Below, one piece after another: positions 52,910 to 60,959 of a DNA stretch of 64,000 nt (the first letter of the stretch is position 1; the number at the start of each line of letters is the position of its first letter). The notes below the pieces were generated by a model that worked only from the letters and a program-made list of their open reading frames with translations, ran no database searches and had not been told where the DNA came from. The translations under genes and the position numbers were made by a program. Source of the DNA: Bryopsis sp. KO-2023 (Eukaryota > Chlorophyta > Ulvophyceae > Bryopsidales > Bryopsidaceae); contig BSYQ01000002.1 of NCBI GenBank assembly GCA_030272585.1, positions 7,812,001 through 7,876,000 on the forward strand, in the 5' to 3' direction.

Positions 52910-54312
52910 TTTCCCTGCACAGTAAATCGTCCTCTTTTTCCACCTCCGCCTTGCACACTTGATTGTGCGTCGGCGCTTCCAGATATGTCCCCAGAGGTTC
53001 CCACACGTTCGTCACCCTCAAGTGGATTCGTTTGTGGTTTCCCTCTGCCGCGATTGCGACCATGGCCTCGGCCTTGGGTTTTCTGGAACGGATTGTAACC
53101 ACATCCACCAGTTAGTTGAGAAGTTACCCCTCCTATGCCTTGGATAAAAGCGAGGGCTCCTTCAAAATCACCGTCGAGTTCCGTTCTCATCCTGAGGTCG
53201 TATTGCATTCCCTTCGGTAGACTACTCTCGAAGATGCGATACGCCTCGGCGTTAGACAGGTTCTTGCACCTTGTCCTTGCCTGACGAAACTTCTGGCAAT
53301 AGGAAACTATGTCCTGGTTATTGCCTAGACGGAGCTTTTCCAACTCATCACGCTGGTAGCGTTCTCGGTTGATCGGCTCGAACTGGGTTGTGAACTCTTC
53401 ACAGAACGTATCCCAGTCAAGAGCGTTGAGCCACTCTCTTTGCCTTGGATTCGAGTTAACCCATGAGGCTGCCGATCCACCCAACAGGGTTAAGGTTATA
53501 GGAATGCGTCCGGGATCGTTAATGTGCATTGCATCGAAGTACAGAGTTAAGCTCTCAAGCCACTCTGAGGCTAACTCCCTTTGGTTTTCTGGAATGAATT
53601 TGTCTGGTTGCGGTAGCCTCAAAGGCGCAATAGCTGGTATTCTTGCGTCAACCACTTGTGGTTGCGCCACAGGTTGTCCCTGTGCTGCCATAGCCTCTAC
53701 CCTTGCAACTCTTTCATCCAACCGATTCACGAGAGCATCCGTTCGCTCGTTAGCGCTTCGGATAGTGTCCGCTATTTCTGCGCTACACTCGCCTTGTCCT
53801 TGATGCACCCGGTTTTCACATTCAGTGGCGACTTGGTCGACCCGTGCTTGTAAAGCTCGGTCGTTCTGCTCAAGCCGTTGCAACTCTGCCGTGTTAACCA
53901 CAGGACTTGGTTGTGGGGTCGGTCGGTGTTCAACCGCCGTTACCCTTTGGAGTAGTTCGTTTATAATAGCCAAATACCGAGTATTTTGACTCTCCAAATC
54001 TGCCAACCTTCTATCGGTTGCGTCTCGATAGTCCTGGTTTAACTGGCGCTCACGCCTTAAGCTCTCCAATAAGCTTCTCATGTTCTGTGTCGCATCTCTT
54101 CGACTCTGTTCGACCATCGCGAGGATGTCGTTACACCTTTCGTCGAGATGTGTGGTTCTACCACGCATTTCAGCTCCTAGCCCTCGATGGCGCGTGTGCA
54201 AACGCATGAACTCATCGTAGCGAGCATAGCGAACTGGTCCCTCTGAGGGCACCTCAGGTGGAGTCTCTGGCGTACCAGGTAGAGCGTTCACAGATCCTTG
54301 TGGTGCTGACAT
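52906..54312 (-). CDS. Retrotransposon gag (468 aa)
   Basis: Starts MSAPQGSVNALPGTPE. A charged, helical N-terminal half (SRRDATQNMRSLLESLRRER, ERTDALVNRLDERVARVEAM) precedes the conserved capsid region of Ty3 gag (ASEWLESLTLYFDAM, ASWVNSNPRQREWL, RYQRDELEKLRLGNNQD, IVSYCQKFRQARTRCK). No CCHC zinc knuckle follows. Instead the C-terminus is an arginine-glycine segment (GRGHGRNRGRGK) and ends GGGGKRGRFTVQGN, which probably binds the RNA. It forms the virus-like particle. The stop overlaps the frameshift signal used to reach pol. Confidence 0.9.
   Translation of the reverse strand: MSAPQGSVNALPGTPETPPEVPSEGPVRYARYDEFMRLHTRHRGLGAEMRGRTTHLDERCNDILAMVEQSRRDATQNMRSLLESLRRERQLNQDYRDATDRRLADLESQNTRYLAIINELLQRVTAVEHRPTPQPSPVVNTAELQRLEQNDRALQARVDQVATECENRVHQGQGECSAEIADTIRSANERTDALVNRLDERVARVEAMAAQGQPVAQPQVVDARIPAIAPLRLPQPDKFIPENQRELASEWLESLTLYFDAMHINDPGRIPITLTLLGGSAASWVNSNPRQREWLNALDWDTFCEEFTTQFEPINRERYQRDELEKLRLGNNQDIVSYCQKFRQARTRCKNLSNAEAYRIFESSLPKGMQYDLRMRTELDGDFEGALAFIQGIGGVTSQLTGGCGYNPFQKTQGRGHGRNRGRGKPQTNPLEGDERVGTSGDISGSADAQSSVQGGGGKRGRFTVQGN
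52909..52915 (-). promoter_or_regulatory. -1 frameshift slippery heptamer GGGAAAC
   Basis: On the minus strand the last gag codons are CAG GGA AAC TGA. G GGA AAC is a canonical X XXY YYZ slippery site, in the correct register and directly before the gag stop. A -1 slip continues in pol as CTG ATT TCC. The sequence and position are seen directly; use in translation is inferred. Confidence 0.8.
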
Positions 54313-54994
54313 ATTGTGTCACCCTCAGGTGGTAGCTGTCGCACTTAGGACTTAGGTCGTTTTTAACCTTAGCGTGAGTTACTGCGTTAGCCTTAGTAAC
54401 TTGTGTCGACTCTCTGGTGAGCGCAGCCTGCGTCTCTACCAAGTCGTTTCAACTGTTTGAACGTGCAGCTTGCCGCAGTTGCGTCAGCTATCAGTGCTCG
54501 TCGTGGTGACGAAGTCTCACTTCTGTCACTCTTTCAAAAGCGTCAACTCGTGACTTGTGTCAACTGCCACCTATTCCAGGTGCGTCAACTGCAGTGAGTT
54601 CGCTGAAACGACGTTTCAAACTTAGGAGCTCACTCCTGTAAGTAGCACTGGCGCGCGTTTCAAACGTTGCGTCAAAAAGATTCCAGGCGCCTGTCGATTC
54701 TGGGCTGATCGTCAGAATCGTCGCTAGGCTTCCGCGTTTGATCGTCAAAGAGAACTAAGAGTAAAGTCGACTCTTTTAGGACTCTAGAGTGCCTGGCGCG
54801 TTAGTTGCGCGTGTTTTAACTCCGTTTGGAGGTAGGTCACTCTTTCCCTGTAGAAAATGACGATTTTCGACGACTTTTCGCGCTAGTCTCGCCCTTGGGT
54901 CGAGTGCGTGAACTGTAAGTTGCGTTAGCCTCTCTTTGAGGTCGTCTTATCCTTATAAGTCGTTCTTATTCGCGTTTGCCGCGTTTACAGGCCT
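54313..54994 (-). other. Untranslated leader of the Ty3 element
   Basis: ~680 bp between primer site and gag start with no long frame. Expected to hold packaging and dimerisation signals, which I cannot identify. Confidence 0.6.
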
Positions 54995-55011
54995 TAGCCG
55001 CTCCGAAACCA
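54995..55011 (-). promoter_or_regulatory. Primer-binding site
   Basis: One base inside the 5' LTR the minus strand reads TGGTTTCGGAGCGGCT, the complement of a tRNA 3' end AGCCGCTCCGAAACCA. The TGG start is diagnostic. I cannot name the primer tRNA. Confidence 0.75.
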
Positions 55012-55012
55012 A

Positions 55013-55270
55013 TGAAACAGTGGTGGAGACCACTGGTGAAGACGCACTGGAACTTTCTTTCGCTTGAAAAATGAATTACAATAGTGGGCGCGAAGGCCCC
55101 TTAAGTACTCCCCTGATACAACCTATCAACACCTGTCAACGCCTATCAAGGTCCCTTCAGTCGTACCAGAGTGGACCCTTCACACACACGTGTTTCCACT
55201 CACTTCCTCGTGAGCTGACCTGTGGTACTACTGTACCGCCAGTCTCACCAAAGACCCGACGGCTGTAACA
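55013..55270 (-). repeat. 5' LTR of the Ty3 element
   Basis: Identical by eye to 47469-47726. Contains GTACTTAAGGGG as a weak TATA-like site on the minus strand. It drives transcription of the element. Confidence 0.95.
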
Positions 55271-55275
55271 CCCTC

Positions 55276-55829
55276 AGAGAAGGCGCCAGAACAGACCCAC
55301 CCCTTGGAAAGGATGTACCACAAACGCTCAGCACAGGACCAAAGATAGAAACCTTCGATCCACGCTCAACAGTCCCCGCTTGGGTGATAACCAGGCGCTA
55401 CCCTGCTCGACACTCTGCAATATAGAATTAGAACAAGTCGTTTTCAGGCTTTGGGGCGGAGTTCAAGCACACGCGACAAAACCAGTCAGTTCTGCTGGCC
55501 TCCAGCACACTTGCGTGGTGGTGGCCGAGGTGCACAGAGTGGAAGGTTGTTCCAATATAAAAATCACCAGGATCATCATACTGAAGGGACAGGGGGCGCA
55601 TCGTTGAGAGGAAAACACATGCACAGCTGAAGCTCTGCATTACCTCCACTCGAAAAAGAGAAGAAGAAAGACAACCTAACGAAGTACCTCAATTTGCTGC
55701 AACAGTCGAGCAGGGTAGCGCCTGGTCTGTACTGTTTGGCGTGGATGGAAGGTGCCTTTGTACTTCTGGGACCCTGGTATTCAGCACTCTTCTTAGGTAA
55801 AGAGCTAGTCAACCGAGAAATTGTCGAGT
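55276..55829. other. No supported gene
   Basis: Downstream of the retrotransposon and upstream of the tRNA gene. Short frames on both strands without motif. Confidence 0.4.
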
Positions 55830-55902
55830 GTCCATGTGGCCTAATGGAGAAGGCGTCTGCCTCCGGAGCAGAAGACTGTAGGTTCGAGTCTTGCCGTGGA
55901 TG
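55830..55902 (+). tRNA. tRNA-Arg (CCG)
   Basis: 73 nt with all four arms: acceptor GTCCATG/CGTGGAT, D-stem GCCT/AGGC, anticodon stem TCTGC/GCAGA with loop CTCCGGA (anticodon CCG), variable AGACT, T-arm GTAGG-TTCGAGT-CTTGC, discriminator G. Wobble pairs only at positions 1-72, 6-67 and in the T-stem. It has no intron. T-runs near 55943 and 55948 could terminate Pol III. It decodes CGG. Confidence 0.92.
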
Positions 55903-55964
55903 GCATTCATGTCAACTCATCTTCAAGAAAAATGACGATCAAACTTGTTTTGATGTTCTCCAAC

Positions 55965-57267
55965 AGACCTGGGCCCGACCGGACCGGCAGCGAAAAACCG
56001 GTCCGGTCCGGTCCAACCTGTCCATGGACCGGCTGACCTGTCCGGTCCTGTCCGGTCCAGCGAAAAAACGCCGGTCCTTGCAAGACCGGACAGGTTGTGA
56101 CCTGTCCGGTCCTGTCCACTCCGGTCCAGTCAACCTCGGAAATCTGCAGAAATCTGGACCGGTTTTCTGACAGATTTTCCGTTTTTAGACAGGTCACACC
56201 CACATTTCGCCTTTATTAGACCGGCGATGTGACCTGTCTAAAACCGGAACGACCCTGTCTTGACAGGGTTGTTCTCCTGTTTTAGACCGGCTCCAGGTCG
56301 GTCTGGACAGGTGGGCTGCCTGTCCAGACCGACCTGGAGCCTGTCTAGAACAGGTCGCACAATTAAGCACTTTTAACGTGCTAATTGTGTATCAATCGAC
56401 TGAGAACTGATTCAATTAATTAAAGAACGAAGTGTTATTTATTATATGCATTTTTAATGCATGAATGACGTGAGCCAAGCCCACCAGCCACCGACTAGAG
56501 GGAGTCGGTCGACTCAAGGAGGATTCGAACCCGGGTTGGCTAAGCCCGAGTCGAAGACACTATCACTAGTGGACCCCACCACAGGGACGCTCAAAAGGGG
56601 GTCGTTACTTTTAAGTACCCGTTTAATTTTCCAAAATTAAACGGGTACTTAAAAGTAACGACCCCCTTTTGAGCGTCCCTGTGGTGGGGTCCACTAGTGA
56701 TAGTGTCTTCGACTCGGGCTTAGCCAACCCGGGTTCGAATCCTCCTTGAGTCGACCGACTCCCTCTAGTCGGTGGCTGGTGGGCTTGGCTCACGTCATTC
56801 ATGCATTAAAAATGCATATAATAAATAATACTTTGTTCTTTAATCCATTGAATCAGTTCTCAGTCGATTAACACATTAAAAAGTGCTTAATTGTGTGACT
56901 TGTTCTAGACAGGTGCCAGGTCGGTCTGGACAGGCGGCCCACCTGTCCAGACCGACTTGGAGTCGGTCTAAAACAGGTCATATTGGGCGTCACATCGGTC
57001 TAAAACAGGGTCACACCGGTCTAAAACAGGTCACACGAGTATGACCGTACTAGACAGGCGACAACCTGTCTGGAAAGGTCGAATCCGGTCCAGAAAGGTC
57101 AAATCCGGTCTAGAAAAGGTGGCCTTTACTAGACCGGATTTGACCTTTCTTGGACCGGATTTGACCTTTCCAGACCGGATTTGACCTGTCTAAGAAAGGT
57201 CAAATCCGGTCCAGAAAGTGGTTGCCGGTCCTGTCCGGTCCGGTCCAACGGGTTGGCGCCCAGGTCT
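55965..57267. mobile_element. Foldback element FB2 (1303 bp, 10-bp target duplication)
   Basis: A near-complete palindrome centred on the CC at 56631-56632; the arms are ~666 and ~635 bp. The ends are AGACCTGGGC on both sides. The direct repeat GTTCTCCAAC lies at 55955-55964 and 57268-57277. Outer arms are tandem variants of GACCGGACAGG and GGTCTAGAACAGG; inner arms are unique DNA copied on both sides, each with a tRNA-like piece (TAGTGATAGTG as A box, CGGGTTCGAATCCT as B box). No transposase frame. The same plan as FB1 makes it a member of the same broad class, probably Mutator-like and non-autonomous. Confidence 0.85.
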
Positions 57268-57277
57268 GTTCTCCAAC

Positions 57278-57794
57278 TGTGAAAAAGCTGGACAGGTGTG
57301 TCAGCAAACTATTGAACTTATTAGCTTGCTATAATCGCACGAAGCTCTCTGCTTGGGCTTTAATGGCGCCACCATTGACATGTGATCAAGAAAGCGTAGC
57401 CTCACGTTGAAAACCTGGATTGCTGTTGCACTTCCTCTCCCCCCCCCAAAAAAATCTTAAGATTCCAAATATACATTAAGAAAACATTGTCTACGTATAT
57501 TTTTTTTCTTTTCCTTATCTTTCTTAAAGAAACTTTTTGCCAGGTCAAGGCTTTGTGTGCAAGAGCCCTATCCTAAACTTGGAACTTTCAGCAGAGTGCA
57601 GTGCTTCATGGGGAAGCTTCTTCTCAAAGTATTTGCTTTATCGAAAACGTTTCAGTGCAACACTCTCTGACAAGATGACGGAAGTGTCCAATGTTGGGCG
57701 GTACCTGATAAAAAAGAACCCTTGTCTGCAGGTTGGTGGCGCCTATCAGCTTGGCTGGGAAGATCGACAAGAACACTCATTTCTCACGAGGTAA
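57278..57794. other. Possible upstream exon region, no firm gene
   Basis: An 85-codon plus-strand frame (57537-57794) follows a T/C-rich stretch and contains FFSKYLLYRKRFSATLSDKM. It ends CTCACGAG|GTAAACTGC, a good donor. It could be a 5' exon of the two-F-box gene, but this cannot be shown. Confidence 0.3.
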
Positions 57795-57990
57795 ACTGCA
57801 AAAAGCTTTTTATCGCGTTCGATCCTTCTGAGGCGCGTCGCACGTTGCCCTCTGTTTTTCGATCGGTTTTGGTCAGGGAGCGCTGCGATCGCTGGAGAGT
57901 TTTTCTTATTATGTTTTCTCATCGTCGATCGATTTTTTCTTTCACGCTCAGTACAGGTCTGTGTTTCCCGAGAGAATCCAGCCTCAGTGT
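57795..57990 (+). repeat. Conserved TTGCGTTCGATA module, copy 4
   Basis: CGCGTTCGATCCTTCTGAGG, CACGTTGCCCTCTGTTTTTC, GATCGCTGGAGAGTTTTTCT and GAATCCAGCCTCAGTG. Closest to the inverted copy at 33755-33985. It directly precedes the two-F-box gene. Confidence 0.5.
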
Positions 57991-58081
57991 GTAAATCCTT
58001 AGCCGCACTTTTCAGAGACTTTCGATGCAGCTTCAAGATCCAATAATAGAAACGAATTTTTCGAGGGAGAGAGAAGACACC

Positions 58082-59721
58082 ATGGAGGAGATACTGCGGC
58101 TGTTTGGTATTGCGAGTGTCCACTCACATGTGAGATGGAGTGAAAGAAAAGATAACATGCGTGCGAAGACAAAAAGTCCCCAGGAGAGCCGCAAGGAGCT
58201 CAGGATGAAAAGACTGGCGATCGAGGCTGCCACAGGTACACACTGTGAAAAAACGAAATCATGCTTGCAGAGGTAGCTCCTCTCTCAATAGCAGAGGTGT
58301 AGGTGTCTTGATCTCGGTTTGATGCAACCTGACCATCCTTTCTGGCTGGGGGTTTTCTTCGTACTTCCTTGATGCTATAGGCTCTGTCGTGGCATGTCTC
58401 GTTATATTTTCGGTTCGTTGGATCACCCATTTTTCTTTCCATCTCACTCCTCTTCAGTTACGTTTGTTTTGTTTCGTTTCAGCGACCCTCGAAAACCCAA
58501 GGACTGAGTGGAAGCTCCCAGAAGGAGTCCTCTGCAAAATTTTGACCCTTCTTCCATTCCAGGATCAGAAACAGTGCTCTTTTGTGGCCAAGACGTGGAA
58601 TGAAGCTGAAAGGATTGTGGAGAGCTCACAGATTGAGTGGAAGCTGCCAGAAAAGGTCCTCTGCAAAGTTTGTGCGCTTCTTTTTGACGAGGATCGAGAA
58701 ACGTTTTCTTGTGTGGCGAAGACTTGGAATGGAGCAGGAAGCACCGTCAAACTCGTGGAGCTCGAGGAAGCTGAGAATCACCCTTTTCCCGCGCATGTGT
58801 ACTTGTGCAGCGAAATGTGGAGATGGCACCATCTGCCGCCTGGATACATAATAAGACCAATGAAAACAAGAGGTATGGGTGGTATAAAATGTGGAACGCA
58901 AAGTGGTTGAGATTCGATGCTTTCTGGCGCTTGCCTGATCAAAAAGTAGAGTTCTAGTATCAAGCTTGATTGGTTTATTTTGTTGAACGATGACAGAGGA
59001 GGAGGAACTCAATTTGGCCGACTTCGGGTCTCCCCCAAAAAAGTCACGAAGGAAGGATTGGGTGTGCAATCAACACGTTTCGAAACAAACGAGGCGCCGC
59101 CCCCACGTGGATGGGCAGCAAAGTCGCAGGAAAGCAAGGATTCCATCCAGAGGTCTGCCCTTCCGCCAGTGAGTGCGTGTTTAAGCCAAGCGCTTATGTG
59201 GAGGTTCGTCAGGGTGATGGCAACCGAAAACAAGAAATCCCTTTTTTGGAGAGGAGACTGGTAGTGGTAGTGTATTTTTCCCTCACTCGCTTGTGCCGAA
59301 AAATGAGTATTACCTGTTGCTCGAGCAGCCACTCTGCTCGTATGTAAGACACGAGTCCGGATTCTCAAAGAAAGTCGAGCGATCAGAAAGGAGCGTCTCA
59401 CCCTTCCTTTCTCCTTTTTTTTGGGAACTGTTGGTCGAGAGTTTTCTACTGATCCAAAGTACGAAGCCTGTGTTATGGTGGAAAACAAAAGTTCATGATA
59501 CACCCCTGGTGGTGTCGAAAATAGGAGGCTCAAAACATGGATGGAAGCATATGGAGGTGAAGCAGATATCAGGGAATTCACTTCAACACAAACTCGAAAA
59601 CTGGTCTCATGAGGTTTCTGTTCTGGTATGGTATTCCTTGGCTGTGTCAGAAGAGATATTTTCCCAGCGAGTCGTCCTTCGAATACCGCCAGCACCAGAA
59701 CCTGAAAAAACTTCTCAATAA
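58082..59721 (+). CDS. Protein with two tandem F-boxes (4 exons, ~390 aa)
   Basis: Exons 58082-58235, 58483-58872, 58997-59168 and ~59265-59721; phases agree (1173 nt). The start ACC-ATG-GAG has good context (MEEILRLFGIASVHSHVR); an in-frame ATG at 58025 is an alternative. Exon 2 carries two F-boxes about 44 residues apart: TEWKLPEGVLCKILTLLPF..CSFVAKTWNEA and IEWKLPEKVLCKVCALLFD..FSCVAKTWNGA. They are alike, so one arose by duplication. Exon 3 is basic with a possible nuclear signal (PPKKSRRKDW). Exon 4 (VPKNEYYLLLEQPL...SHEVSVLVWYSLAVSEEIF...PAPEPEKTSQ) has no known domain, and WD40 blades are absent. Exon 3 also stops two bases after its donor if unspliced. The exon 4 acceptor is uncertain (59265 or 59271). 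Two Skp1-binding sites in one protein would be unusual. Confidence 0.65.
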
Positions 59722-60009
59722 AACCTATTAAATACACCCCACAATGCTACCAGAAAAGAAAAATACAAAAATCCACCCAACAAAACCCAACCCACAGATT
59801 TCTGATACAAAAGAACATAGTCGTCATTTCCCCTTCCCCCCCCCTCCAAACAATAACACCCCAAACCTCCCTATGGATTGAACTTTCTGGGAAAACCACC
59901 ACCATGGCAAAGGTCTTTGAGGACACCGAAATCCACCCCAGAAAAAAAAAAAAAACAGAACAGAAAAACGAATTTAAAAATTATTATTTTTGGAAGGGTT
60001 CTTTTAAAT
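59722..60009. other. No supported gene
   Basis: A-rich and C-rich sequence downstream of the two-F-box gene. Confidence 0.4.
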
Positions 60010-60290
60010 AACAAATCTACCGAAGAGATGTTTGTTCACTACAAAGAGAGAGTACAAAAAGGGCAAAAAAAATCCACTGAAATGGGGAAAAAAAATGGTA
60101 TCAGGGAAAATTTTAAAAAGATACCATTTTCTGAAGAGAATAAACTATTTCAACATCTTATTTTCGATCCATGGCGTCCCTGTCCATTTCAGGCCTCATC
60201 TATTCTTGTTTAAAAACGAAAACACCCATTCTTGAATAACAGATCCGCCCCTAGGGACCTAAATCAGGCCTGGTTCAGGTCATTTTATAA
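60010..60290 (-). repeat. Diverged third copy of the 30.5-31.1 kb block
   Basis: Read on the minus strand it has GGGCGGATCTGTTATTCAAG, AACAAGAATAGATGAGGCCT and GAAATGGACAGGGACGCC, then a T-rich tract ending TTTCAGTGGATTTTTTT, the same order as in 30940-31130. Confidence 0.5.
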
Positions 60291-60959
60291 TATTCTTCTT
60301 ATTCTTCTTTTTATTAAAATTCAGTGGAGGATTGCCCTCCCCCCCCCCTTCAAAAAAAGCCCCCCCCCATATACACACAAAAGACATCGGAAAATACAGA
60401 TTCTCTTTTTCGCATCATCAACTACAAGTCCTTTTTCTAGAAATCAAATTTGCTGCTGCTGATCTTCCCCAACTTTTGATCCATTGGGCGAATCCACCCC
60501 AAGGTCAGTGGCGGCGTTGAACAAAAGGGTGCGAAAAAAGAACCCAAAAAAAAGAAGAAAAACTGATACTAAAAAGGGTGTGAACTTTTTTCGTAAGCCT
60601 TACAAACGAAACCTTAAACTGCCCTCAGTCGTGTTTGAGATATTCTTGTCAAAACACGTACATATTTTCCACATATCATTGCCTGGAGTTGTGCTGAGCT
60701 CCAGAACTTATTCCGGCAAATCAAGGAGAGCAGCCCCGCGGATTCGATCGCCCGACCTAACCTTAGATTAGATTAGATAAAATCGAAGTCCCTTCTTTAA
60801 ATTGAAAGTCACCAACAGCAGGAACTCATGCATTGAACAAAAAAAAAATGCTTTGATTTTTTTTTCATTCATTGTGGAGGTAGGCCAAAAGTGATTGCAA
60901 CGCTTTAGAACCATTTTTTTAAACCCTTTTCTGTGATGCAGCCATTGGCATTTTAGCCC
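60291..60959. other. No supported gene
   Basis: C- and A-runs; the plus-strand frame 60484-60771 is lysine-rich and low in complexity. Nothing recognisable. Confidence 0.4.

Larger units (their letters stand above)
47469..55270 (-). mobile_element. Complete Ty3/gypsy chromovirus-type LTR retrotransposon (7802 bp)
   Basis: Two 258-bp LTRs (47469-47726, 55013-55270) with TG...CA ends appear identical throughout. CCCTC flanks both outer ends (47464-47468 and 55271-55275), the 5-bp duplication made by Ty3-type integrases. The coding strand is minus: 5' LTR at the right, primer site, ~700-nt leader, gag, pol (protease, RT, RNase H, integrase), then chromodomain, a 560-nt tail and the 3' LTR. The order PR-RT-RH-IN defines Ty3/gypsy. 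Identical LTRs imply very recent insertion. Confidence 0.95.

Noticed and set aside
59009-59737. 242-codon minus-strand open frame
   Set aside because: Overlaps exons 3 and 4 of the two-F-box gene, has no motif, and the plus strand has consistent exon phases.
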